Assembly (NCBI RefSeq): GCF_018595675.2
Contig: NZ_CP092333.1
Span: forward strand, 3,868,001-3,932,000
Source of the DNA: Flavihumibacter fluvii
GTDB lineage: Bacteria; Bacteroidota; Bacteroidia; Chitinophagales; Chitinophagaceae
Direction of reading: 5' to 3'
Length of the DNA stretch: 64,000 nt
Position numbers and translations under genes: made by a program. This document shows, piece after piece, positions 1-7,873 of this stretch. Under the pieces are notes generated by a model that searched no databases, was not told the DNA's origin, and saw nothing but the letters and a program-made list of their open reading frames with translations. Each line of letters begins with the position of its first letter. The first letter of the stretch is position 1.

Positions 1-13
1 AAACTTAAATGAG

Positions 14-436
14 ATGAAAAGAATAATAAATATAGTGATCATAGTCGCTACACCAATTATAGCAAACGCACAAAATACCAACACACAAGGTATAGACGAA
101 GATATCTTCAATGCATGTGCTGCTATTTTTACGGCAGGACTGATTATGATATTCATTTTAGCAATCATCAAACGAATTATGGATTACCGTATAAAAAATA
201 AAATTGTAGAAAAAGGAATTCCGGAAAATATAGCCTCATCTATTTTGCAAACGAGTCCAAAAGAAAATAGAAATACTAACATTAAGTGGTTTGCTCTTCT
301 CGCCGGAATTGGTACCGGGCTCACCATAATTTATTATACACTTCCTTTAGGTATTCACTCTTTAGCAATTATGGCATTTTGCGTTGCTGCCAGTTTCTTA
401 GGTTACTACTTTTTTCTTAAGCAATCCGAAAAATAA
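14..436 (+). CDS. Small membrane protein of unknown function
   Basis: This 140-residue protein begins with a signal-like segment ending near ANA-Q at residue 19. It then has a hydrophobic stretch at about 35-50, a charged lysine/arginine-rich loop, and two more hydrophobic stretches at about 92-112 and 115-135. The layout resembles the small DUF6249-type membrane proteins that often sit beside sigma-factor genes in Bacteroidota, but the window edge hides the upstream context and I do not recognise the family with certainty. It is 20 bp upstream of the S41 peptidase on the same strand, so the two are probably co-transcribed. No catalytic motif is visible. Confidence 0.6.
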   Translation: MKRIINIVIIVATPIIANAQNTNTQGIDEDIFNACAAIFTAGLIMIFILAIIKRIMDYRIKNKIVEKGIPENIASSILQTSPKENRNTNIKWFALLAGIGTGLTIIYYTLPLGIHSLAIMAFCVAASFLGYYFFLKQSEK

Positions 437-456
437 CATTTACCGTTAAAATATTT

Positions 457-2127
457 ATGAACATGAAACTACTGACAAAGCCCACATTGTGGGACTGGAA
501 ATATATTGCCTTCATTTTAATGATTATATCATTTATACAACCACTTGCTGCTCAGCAAAAACTACCAACAATAAAGGCAACATCAAGAATAGTGGACGTA
601 AAAGATGGAGAAGTTTATCAAAAGGGTAGATGGAATTTATCACCCGAAAACAAACCGGATATTTATTTTGCTTTGGAGCCCGTACATGAAAAAAAGATAA
701 CTTTTTATACAAACATAGATTCGATTTCATTTAATATCATTCCGGGTAGGAATTACGACTTCATTATTTTACTGAATAGCAAGGACACCTGTTATACTCA
801 AATATCGACGATAAGACCCGTGAAAAAAACGGAACTTAATACTGTTTCATTAAACTATATAGAGCCTGAATTATTAAAACAGGACTTCACATTTTTTCGG
901 GAAGAACTTGAAAGAAAACATGCAGGATTGTACCGTTATAAAAGCAAAGCCTTATTGGATAAATTATTTGACAGTTGCTTTGCTGCGTTAAATCGCCCTA
1001 TGCCACAATTAGAATTTGCCAAATCGATTATGTTCGTGATAAGTTCCATTGAAGACGGGCACACTGCATCAAATCTGCCTCGACTATTAATGAATTATTA
1101 TGGTGAAAATGAAAAAATGTTTCCCGTCCATGTTTTCTTCATCAATAAAAAGGCTTATGTACTTTGCAGCCGAATTAAAGAGCTCCCTGCTGAAACAGAG
1201 ATTTTATCAATTGATAATAAACCAATTTCGCAAATCAAAAAAGAGCTGTTTCAATATTTACCTTCCGACGGAAAAATTGAAACTAAAAAGAACCAGACAT
1301 TAAACAATGGCGCTTTCACTTTTCTTTACAATTGGATTTTTGGTAATAAAAATTCATTTATTGTTAAATACAAAACGAAGCAGGGAGAAATTAAAACAAC
1401 AAACATACATGCCGAGTACGTAAAGGATTTTGAATGTGATAATGGAAACGATTTAAATATCAAAAAGGATTTGCAGTTGGATTTTCCTAACGAGAATACC
1501 GCCTTACTAACCATTAAAACTTTTGATGATAACAGGTTGGCTGGAAAGCAGGATTTCAGAGACTTTCTTGCCACATCGTTTAAAGAGATTATTTCCAAAA
1601 GAATCAGTAATTTAATCATTGACTTGCGTGGAAATGCTGGTGGGGCAGATAAATATGGAGCTTTACTTTATTCTTATTTAACATACAAACCTTTCAAATA
1701 CTTTTATTCAATCGAATCAACTACAAGTAAAATTTCGTTAAAAGAAGATTCACTTCTTGGTATACAACAGCCGCAAAACAATAGCTTTAATGGAAAAGTT
1801 TTATTCTTAATTAACGGCTTATGTTTTTCTACTACGGCAGACTTTTGCTCAATAGCAAAAAGCAATAACAGAGGCAAATTCATTGGCGAAGAAACTGGTG
1901 GCGGATACTATGGAAATACTTCTGGACAAACCACAACGACCGAATTACCCAACAGTAAAATCTCTATTAAAATCCCTAAATTCAAATATTTGAACGATGT
2001 AGTAAAGGCAAAAGACAATGACAGAGGAATAATCCCAAATTATACTATCCTCCCGACAATTGATGAGGTTATGCTGCACAAAGACGTTCAATTAAACTTT
2101 GCACTCAAATTAGCAAAAGGAAAATGA
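457..2127 (+). CDS. S41 family (tail-specific-protease-like) exported peptidase
   Basis: This 556-residue protein carries an N-terminal hydrophobic signal ending near LAAQQ (about residue 33), so it is probably exported. An all-beta N-terminal part is followed by a C-terminal S41 peptidase core. The strand segment LIIDLRGNAGG lies near residue 388. The nucleophile motif NGLCFSTTADF places the serine at residue 458, and GEETGGG follows at about 477-483. S41 enzymes cleave near protein C-termini or degrade periplasmic peptides; here the general base may be a Glu rather than the Lys of CtpA, since the Glu-containing loop is well kept. Base composition is AT-rich compared with the later parts of the window. 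It is followed by an attC-like intergenic element. Confidence 0.85.
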   Translation: MNMKLLTKPTLWDWKYIAFILMIISFIQPLAAQQKLPTIKATSRIVDVKDGEVYQKGRWNLSPENKPDIYFALEPVHEKKITFYTNIDSISFNIIPGRNYDFIILLNSKDTCYTQISTIRPVKKTELNTVSLNYIEPELLKQDFTFFREELERKHAGLYRYKSKALLDKLFDSCFAALNRPMPQLEFAKSIMFVISSIEDGHTASNLPRLLMNYYGENEKMFPVHVFFINKKAYVLCSRIKELPAETEILSIDNKPISQIKKELFQYLPSDGKIETKKNQTLNNGAFTFLYNWIFGNKNSFIVKYKTKQGEIKTTNIHAEYVKDFECDNGNDLNIKKDLQLDFPNENTALLTIKTFDDNRLAGKQDFRDFLATSFKEIISKRISNLIIDLRGNAGGADKYGALLYSYLTYKPFKYFYSIESTTSKISLKEDSLLGIQQPQNNSFNGKVLFLINGLCFSTTADFCSIAKSNNRGKFIGEETGGGYYGNTSGQTTTTELPNSKISIKIPKFKYLNDVVKAKDNDRGIIPNYTILPTIDEVMLHKDVQLNFALKLAKGK

Positions 2128-2139
2128 ACTACTAACCAC

Positions 2140-2392
2140 AAGCTTCATGGCGCTTCGACAAGAAGCCCTGCAGGTAACAGGTGGTTTTGTAATATGCTGG
2201 CTGACGGATAAATCCTGATCGTTCTGTTTGTCTATCAGCAGCAGTCCCGGCTTGACCCTTACTATCACTATCATCTTTTTGCATAACTTCAGCAACAGTA
2301 ACTTTATTGGGCTTTTGTCCCGGCTGACGGATCACAGAATATCAGCACATCGCAAAGCCCTACCGTTGTGCGTCATTTTAAAGCGACACCCT
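2140..2392. repeat. attC-like intergenic inverted-repeat element A
   Basis: Between the S41 peptidase and the LRR-like gene lies a non-coding block with an outer imperfect inverted repeat. Bases 2183-2199 pair with 2343-2359, with 13 of 17 positions matching. The 3' end reads CCGTTGTGCGTCATTTTA, containing GTTGTGC at 2365-2371. The central block (GGCTGACGGAT ... CTATCAGC ... GGCTTGACC) is shared with elements at 3.2 and 6.1 kb. The geometry resembles an integron cassette recombination site, but the core heptamer deviates from the usual GTTRRRY, and no integrase is present in the window. Confidence 0.5.
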
Positions 2393-2393
2393 A

Positions 2394-3158
2394 ATGACAG
2401 AGAAACAAATAGAAAATGGCTTTTGGGTTTGGGACAAAGAGAATGACTTTCCTCCAGACAGTATAACTTTTCCATCACAGTATAATGGGCAGACCAAACT
2501 CAATGTTGCTTGTACACAACGTAGCGACTTGACACCAACTCAACAGGAAAATTTAGTCAAAGAATGGGCTGACTTTTTACCCAGTTGTAAAAACATCGAG
2601 TTACTTTGGTTTACTACAACGACACCTCAAACCATTTTTGACAGTGCTTGCTTATTACACAATCTTGTTGGACTGAACGTAAAAAATAGCAACATCAAAT
2701 CTTTAGACAATTTATCAAAGCTCAAAAAATTTAAGTATTTAAGAATTGGCGACTCTTCAAAAATAGAAAGTATTGAGCCGTTGCAAAATTTGACACATCT
2801 TGAAGTGCTTGTAATCGAAAACTTCAAAAATATTTCGGACTTCTCTTTACTTAAGGTCTTGACAAACCTAAAATTCTTGACAATTGAAGGTGGAATGTAT
2901 AAAAAGCAAAATGTTGACAGCATTCGGTTTTTAGCTGACTTGAAAAATTTAGTTTACTTAAGTACGGCAATGATTACCTCGACAAATAAAAGTGTTGACA
3001 CAGTATTTAAACTTAAAAATCTTAAAACACTTAATTGGGCATTTGATTTGACAAAACCTGAAATGGAAACATTAAAGCAAGAGTTACCTAATCTTAAATA
3101 CTTGCCACACAGACACGTTGAAAGAAACTTAAACAAAATAAAATCATTATTCGGGTGA
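2394..3158 (+). CDS. Leucine-rich-repeat-like protein of unknown function
   Basis: This 254-residue protein has no signal peptide or membrane segment. From about residue 80 to 230 it shows repeated leucine-rich units of the form LxxLxxLxxLxI, such as LDNLSKLKKFKYLRIG and LKVLTNLKFLTIEGG, spaced about 22-25 residues apart. This is typical of internalin-like LRR solenoids, which bind proteins rather than catalyse. The gene stands alone between two attC-like elements (A upstream, B directly after the stop), which is the arrangement of a mobile gene cassette, and it has little room for its own promoter. LRR fold is well supported; the partner and role are unknown. Confidence 0.7.
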   Translation: MTEKQIENGFWVWDKENDFPPDSITFPSQYNGQTKLNVACTQRSDLTPTQQENLVKEWADFLPSCKNIELLWFTTTTPQTIFDSACLLHNLVGLNVKNSNIKSLDNLSKLKKFKYLRIGDSSKIESIEPLQNLTHLEVLVIENFKNISDFSLLKVLTNLKFLTIEGGMYKKQNVDSIRFLADLKNLVYLSTAMITSTNKSVDTVFKLKNLKTLNWAFDLTKPEMETLKQELPNLKYLPHRHVERNLNKIKSLFG

Positions 3159-3169
3159 CAGAAAAAAAC

Positions 3170-3392
3170 GAACGCACAACATAGGAAAAGGTTTGCCGCA
3201 AGGCTGGCGGACGGAATAACTATCGTCTGTTTTACTACTATCAACTAATATCGGGCTTAACCGAATTCTATTTGGCTTTTAGTTGTTAACTTAAGCACCA
3301 GTTTTTCAATCAGCTTCAGTTACCAGGCAGCCTGTTATAGAATACCACCACATCGGCAAACCTTGCCCGTTGGTAGCAAGCGGAGAATGTCA
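3170..3392. repeat. attC-like intergenic inverted-repeat element B
   Basis: Directly after the LRR-like gene, GCACAAC (3174-3180) is followed by an 11-bp arm, AAGGTTTGCCG (3188-3198). Its exact reverse complement lies at 3354-3364, just before GTTGGTA (3369-3375). The interior GCAAGGCTGGCGGACGGAAT and CTATCAAC...GGGCTTAACC blocks match elements A and C. The left heptamer is complementary to the right heptamer of element A, not to its own, as would be expected if the right end were exchanged by cassette insertion. This interpretation is inference. Confidence 0.55.
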
Positions 3393-3423
3393 TTGCCTTT
3401 ATAAATCAAATTAAAGCAGTATT

Positions 3424-4206
3424 ATGACTTCACAGCATTCGAGTCAACCGGATAGTCAATATAGCCTGAAAAAAATTCTAATAATCTGGGCTTTATCAGC
3501 ATTGCCAATGGGCGTTTTGGCATTTATTATCACTCCCAAAGTGGTGGCACTTACAAATTGGTCTCCGTTAATTGTATACTGGATAGCCGTCATCATTGGA
3601 CTTGTATGGCAATTTATCCTTTCATTAATCATTCTTAAACGTGATGGGCATGAATTAAATTGGCAGACGGTAGTAACGAGAATGAAGTACCAAAGACCTA
3701 TAAATCCTAAAACCGGCAAATCAAGTTACTGGCTGCTTTTATGGACAATTCCGTTTATTTTATTAAGTGCCTTGATACAATCTGGTGAAATCAATATGCC
3801 AGATGTCGATAGCTGGATGACCCCACTTATTGAGCATTTACCAAAATATGATTTATCAAGTTTTGCAACTGCCGAATACAAAGGTGCCTGGTGGATTCTT
3901 GGATTATTTATTATAACAAGTGTATTCAATTACTTCTTTGGTGAAGAGTTCATCTACAGAGGAATTCTTTTACATAAAATGAAGGGCGTTTTTGGCAAAT
4001 GGGATTGGTTTTTTAACGGCATATTATTTGGACTTTATCATCTCCATAAACCCCAGATAATACTATCCACTGCCCTTTATTTCGGATTTGTATTTGCATT
4101 GCCTTCAAGGTTACTCCAATCAAGTTGGGCCGCAGTCATAATTCATGGACTGGAAGGTGTGCTGGGCATTATAGTCATATTAGGAATAATTCTAGGCCAT
4201 TCATAG
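3424..4206 (+). CDS. CPBP family intramembrane glutamic endopeptidase (CAAX-protease-like)
   Basis: This 260-residue polytopic membrane protein has about six to seven hydrophobic segments. The CPBP/Abi signature is clear: the double-glutamate motif GEEFIYRG has Glu174, Glu175 and Arg179, and a second motif ILFGLYHLHK supplies the histidine. Family members are intramembrane glutamate proteases; the eukaryotic homologue trims prenylated CAAX proteins, and bacterial members are often bacteriocin-immunity or stress proteins. It lies immediately downstream of attC-like element B, with an AT-rich leader. The substrate is unknown. Confidence 0.85.
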   Translation: MTSQHSSQPDSQYSLKKILIIWALSALPMGVLAFIITPKVVALTNWSPLIVYWIAVIIGLVWQFILSLIILKRDGHELNWQTVVTRMKYQRPINPKTGKSSYWLLLWTIPFILLSALIQSGEINMPDVDSWMTPLIEHLPKYDLSSFATAEYKGAWWILGLFIITSVFNYFFGEEFIYRGILLHKMKGVFGKWDWFFNGILFGLYHLHKPQIILSTALYFGFVFALPSRLLQSSWAAVIIHGLEGVLGIIVILGIILGHS

Positions 4207-4469
4207 ACAAACTAAGAATTGAGTATACGTTAGAACCCTTAAAAGATTATTTGAACATGATGACGACTGCTCACTATGCGATGAATAAGGAGCAGTATCA
4301 AAAAATGGGAATAACAAAGCCAAATTATCGATACCTATCCCTGGATTAATTCTATGCATACCAAACCCAATGTTTTAGAAATAACTGAAATTTCCAGGGA
4401 CGAAGCTTTGAAGTCGATTATATATGGATTATTTTATTACTATCTTCAGCAGACATATAAATTCAGGCC
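4207..4469. other. Intergenic stretch with a possible coding remnant
   Basis: The plus strand keeps an open frame over about 4258-4349 that reads like a protein C-terminus (MTTAHYAMNKEQYQKMGIT and onward) without a credible start. It may be the tail of a decayed gene. Nothing else is recognised here. Confidence 0.25.
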
Positions 4470-5171
4470 ATGCTGAAAATTTACCGCAACACTTCCATCT
4501 TCATCATTCTTGTCATCATTGGGGTACAATGGGGATTTTATCAAAACTATACCCGTGAATTCCCGAATTTCATAGATAAAACCTATATCATCCACATCCA
4601 TGGTGCCTTGCTGATGTCGTGGTTGGTTTTGCTGATCGTACAGCCTTTACTTATTACAACAGGAAGGACACAACTTCACCGGACTATCGGTAATGTATCT
4701 TATTTGCTGGGACCTCTTATTATCATATTCCTGTTCCTGGTAGGCAAGGATGGCTACTGGCGATTAATTGGAAAACTTCCTGAGCATGATATATTGGCCT
4801 TCATTGTGCTGGATTCAAGAGGCTTTATCTCATTCGCCATTTTTTGGGCACTGGCTATGCTCTACCGAAAAGACTCAGCTGCACACATGCGATATATGAT
4901 TGCCACTGGTATGCTGGCCATCGGACCCGGCGTGGGCCGTGGACTCATCAACAGTTTTGGCGTTGAGATTGGGACTGCCCTCACAATAACTGATCTGATC
5001 AACCTCGCAATTGTTGGTTTTTTGCTGGGCTATGATATTTACAAAGAGAAAAACTACAAACCATACCTGGTAGTGTTTATAGTCTTTTTGATTGGAGCAT
5101 TTCTTTGGCAGGTGAGAGATAGTGATGCATGGCAGTCATTTGCAAAGAGCTATGCCGCGATCTTCTATTGA
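4470..5171 (+). CDS. Polytopic membrane protein of unknown function
   Basis: This 233-residue protein has about seven predicted membrane segments and short polar loops. A segment of the form HIHGALLMSWLVLLIVQPLLI followed by the LHRTIGNVSYLLGP motif (about residues 48-90) is like the paired histidine region of DUF2306/YozB-type and cytochrome-b-like small membrane proteins. These histidines (HxHG and LHR) could bind heme, but this is not established. The neighbour at 5462 has a similar LHRLLGKIY motif, so the two may be distant paralogues. The start was chosen at the first Met before the first hydrophobic segment. Confidence 0.6.
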   Translation: MLKIYRNTSIFIILVIIGVQWGFYQNYTREFPNFIDKTYIIHIHGALLMSWLVLLIVQPLLITTGRTQLHRTIGNVSYLLGPLIIIFLFLVGKDGYWRLIGKLPEHDILAFIVLDSRGFISFAIFWALAMLYRKDSAAHMRYMIATGMLAIGPGVGRGLINSFGVEIGTALTITDLINLAIVGFLLGYDIYKEKNYKPYLVVFIVFLIGAFLWQVRDSDAWQSFAKSYAAIFY

Positions 5172-5228
5172 TACCAGGAATTAGCTTTTCAGCGGGCAGT
5201 TTGCACCACGGGGTCCCGATCTATACTG

Positions 5229-5453
5229 ATGGCATGTTGGTGTTGTTTGTTGCCAATTAGTTTAGCTGCATGGGAACTCGTACAGGCAGGTCATGAAGTG
5301 ATCGTGGTTGAAGCCAGAAACCGGTCTGGCGGTCGTGTGCAAACACTACGCGAAGGTTTCACCGACAGGTATATCCAGCCCTTACTGGATGGGGTGAAGG
5401 ATACTGCCATTTCGGATTCACTTGCCCCACCATCGCCAATACGTGAACAGTAA
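5229..5453 (+). pseudogene. Relic of a flavin amine oxidase (N-terminal FAD-binding part)
   Basis: The translated stretch AAWELVQAGHEVIVVEAR followed by NRSGGRVQTLREGF is the diagnostic N-terminal FAD-binding region of flavin monoamine/L-amino-acid oxidases (dinucleotide fold, then the GGR loop). The upstream GxGxxG half of the Rossmann motif is disrupted. After GF the sequence jumps to an unrelated tail and stops at about 75 residues, against roughly 450-500 for intact family members. It is therefore a decayed fragment, not a functional enzyme. It sits in the AT-rich accessory stretch between two membrane-protein genes. Confidence 0.7.
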
Positions 5454-5461
5454 CGAAAATT

Positions 5462-6103
5462 TTGACTTACATGACGATCACTAAGAAAATATATTGGAAA
5501 GCTTTTTGGACTTCAATTATCATTTTAAGTGCGTACTACTTATACCGGGCGATACTTTTTAGGTTTTACCAGGAAGGAATCGGACAAACATTTTGGGATA
5601 AACAATTCTTGTTTATTTTTCATTTACTAACTGCAATACTTCCTTTAGCGTTAGGACCTCTTCAATTCTGGAACTGGTTTCGTAACCGATATACAAACTG
5701 GCACAGGCTATTAGGTAAAATTTATATTGTTGGTAGTTTACTTGGTGGTATTTCAGCTTTTATACTTGGTGTTTTGCAACCTTACGAAGGATCAATTGTT
5801 CCCGTTGTGATCCTATCTCTTTTATGGCTCTTTATGACTACTGCAGCCTGGGTAACTATCAGGAATAAAAATATCAAAGCGCATCGCCTTTTTATGATTC
5901 GCAGCTATACGCTTGCCTTGACTTTTGTATGGCTCCGTATATTGAGCGATTTAGTGTATAAACACAACCTGTTATTTTTTATAAAAAGGGAAGAAATAAA
6001 GGATACCACTTATGAATGGATGAGTTGGGTATTACCCATTTTACTGGTAGAGTTATTTATTTCGTGGATACCGTCAATGAAACATAAAAACAACTTTCGC
6101 TAA
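5462..6103 (+). CDS. DUF2306-like membrane protein
   Basis: This 213-residue protein has about six membrane segments. The middle part (HLLTAILPLALGPLQFW, then NWHRLLGKIYIVGSLLGG, then the KAHRLFMIRSYTLAL motif) matches the DUF2306 layout, in which conserved histidines sit at membrane boundaries. The function of the family is not settled; some members have been linked to quinone or heme-associated membrane processes. It is followed directly by attC-like element C, so it could be the last gene of the cassette-like run. Confidence 0.7.
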   Translation: MTYMTITKKIYWKAFWTSIIILSAYYLYRAILFRFYQEGIGQTFWDKQFLFIFHLLTAILPLALGPLQFWNWFRNRYTNWHRLLGKIYIVGSLLGGISAFILGVLQPYEGSIVPVVILSLLWLFMTTAAWVTIRNKNIKAHRLFMIRSYTLALTFVWLRILSDLVYKHNLLFFIKREEIKDTTYEWMSWVLPILLVELFISWIPSMKHKNNFR

Positions 6104-6235
6104 CAAATGGTTTGTCGCAAGGCTGGCTGACGGAATAGCAATCGCTTGTTGAATGACTATCAGCTAATATCAGGGTTGACCGTAGGTAGCAATACTGCAT
6201 GCATCAAAAGTCTATTCCTTTCTCAGAAAGCTGCT
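6104..6235. repeat. attC-like element C (left half only)
   Basis: Immediately after the stop codon, ATGGTTTGTCGCAAGGCTGGCTGACGGAATA and the CTATCAGCTAATATCAGGGTTGACC block closely match the left and central parts of element B. The right arm is not found before the convergent glycoside hydrolase gene, so this copy appears truncated at about 6210. Confidence 0.5.
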
Positions 6236-6243
6236 ATCCCAGG

Positions 6244-7842
6244 CTAATTAATTTTCGTGATCCGGATAACAATATCCCCATGAATTTCTGGTGTATAAAA
6301 CTGGAGATCCTTTGATCCCTGGATTTTTATCCCGGGGGAATACAATCCGGTTTCTGGTGAGTAAGTACGCATCTCATACGATCCTTCTGGAAGGTCAAAC
6401 CGGATATTGCCTCGAATCGGTTGGCCTGCATCCTTATCGGTCAGCTCCCGTTCATCCGCCAGGTAAATATTGTAATCTTTCCCCGGTATCGCAAATACTG
6501 CCGCTAATAGATGGTCCGGTTTTTCTTTCAGCCAGTTCGCAATCGGTTTTGCTTGCACGATGTCAATACTTCGCATGTAGGCTGACAAATTTTTAAACCA
6601 GGTCCTCAGGTATTTTTGTGAACTGTCTGTGCCTGTTTCGGAATAGTTGATGATACTGAAATCAATGATATCATAATGTGCCCCGGATAAAAGGGTTACC
6701 CAGGCCCGCTTCCGGTCAATCGTCCATCCTTCGTAATCCTTATACGAACTGGCGACATTATCCTCATCAAAATTCAAAGGCTTGGCTTCGTTGTAGGTCG
6801 CGAGGCAAAAGTTAAGTAGTTCCCTCAGTTTTAGTTGCTTCGACATAAAATCACCCATATAGTAGCTCTTTCCACGATAGGTGGTATTTGGCAAAGGATG
6901 AACATTCACGATATCAAATTTCAACCCGCGAAAAGTACTGTCTGATGACTGTTGCCAGGGAGCATCATTATAAGCCTCTAATCCCGCCACCAGGTGCTTA
7001 TTGGGCATATCTTTTTCAGCATCGCGGATAACATCGGCTATTTGCATCTGCCATTGATTCACTTCCCATGGCCTGGCATTTTTGCTATTGCCCTGGAGAT
7101 TTCCGCCGGGCTCGTTACATACTTCATAGATGATATTGTCATATCGCCTGGTAACCTCAACGATCTTGCGGACATATTTTTTTTGCAAGTCAAATATTTT
7201 GGGATTACGCATCGTGATATAGTCCGGCCACGCTATCTTCTCCATCCCGTTGATATTGTTCTCTGCTTTTACCGGGTTCAGGTCCCAGACAGGCGGTTCA
7301 TAAGAATTGCTCAAAAGCGTTAATTCCACCACAATTCCATAATGCGAGGCGAGGGCAAGAAACTTATCCAGCCTGGAGAAAAACTCAGGGTTCCATTGAT
7401 TGAGGTCAAATTTTAATTCACCATCCAGGGCTTTGCCCGGGCCGGTCCTGAGAAAAGGAGCAATATAATCCGGTGATTCCGGCTTACAGGTTGAGTATGG
7501 ATTCTGCGCACTTTGAAGTTCCCTGAAGAGGAGGAACAATCTCGTGTAGGTAATGCCTTTGGCAGCTGCATCTGCCAGGTACCGTTCGTACCGGAATGGC
7601 CTGTTCATCACAGCGCCATAGTGTTCGGTAGCTGTTAAAAACACCATTGGCTTTCCCCTGAATAAAAAACACTTCGGATTATCCGGATGCACCCGGACTG
7701 GTTGCAATATACTGTCTTTGCTATTTGACGAACTTCCTGAAACGTAACTGCGATCGCCCGTAAAGTGTGCATGAGCCGACCGGGTAAAGAAAAATAAAAT
7801 AATATAGAATAAATATTTTTTGAATGATTGTATTGTCTGCAT
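6244..7842 (-). CDS. Secreted glycoside hydrolase, TIM-barrel (GH5/clan-A-like)
   Basis: This 532-residue protein has a signal peptide ending at SAHAH (about residue 25). The HPDNPKCFLFRGKPMVFLTATEHYG start is typical of clan GH-A enzymes with a short N-terminal strand before a TIM barrel. The motif YEVCNEPGG (about residue 240) supplies the acid/base Glu at the end of strand 4. A Glu-rich NFDEDN motif lies near residue 360, where the nucleophile region would be expected, and a small beta-sandwich (about 440-532) closes the protein. The substrate cannot be read from the sequence. The gene starts 31 bp after the TPR kinase gene on the same strand and may be co-transcribed with it. Confidence 0.75.
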   Translation of the reverse strand: MQTIQSFKKYLFYIILFFFTRSAHAHFTGDRSYVSGSSSNSKDSILQPVRVHPDNPKCFLFRGKPMVFLTATEHYGAVMNRPFRYERYLADAAAKGITYTRLFLLFRELQSAQNPYSTCKPESPDYIAPFLRTGPGKALDGELKFDLNQWNPEFFSRLDKFLALASHYGIVVELTLLSNSYEPPVWDLNPVKAENNINGMEKIAWPDYITMRNPKIFDLQKKYVRKIVEVTRRYDNIIYEVCNEPGGNLQGNSKNARPWEVNQWQMQIADVIRDAEKDMPNKHLVAGLEAYNDAPWQQSSDSTFRGLKFDIVNVHPLPNTTYRGKSYYMGDFMSKQLKLRELLNFCLATYNEAKPLNFDEDNVASSYKDYEGWTIDRKRAWVTLLSGAHYDIIDFSIINYSETGTDSSQKYLRTWFKNLSAYMRSIDIVQAKPIANWLKEKPDHLLAAVFAIPGKDYNIYLADERELTDKDAGQPIRGNIRFDLPEGSYEMRTYSPETGLYSPGIKIQGSKDLQFYTPEIHGDIVIRITKIN

Positions 7843-7873
7843 ATTGAATCCCGATTTTAGTTATACGTACAAG

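Noticed and set aside
2110-2335. Short minus-strand open frames in attC-like element A
   Set aside because: They lie in a repeat element and have no start leader or protein family resemblance.
4125-4349. A 74-codon plus-strand open frame overlapping the CPBP gene
   Set aside because: Its first half is an out-of-frame part of the CPBP gene; only the second half could be a remnant, noted under the intergenic feature.
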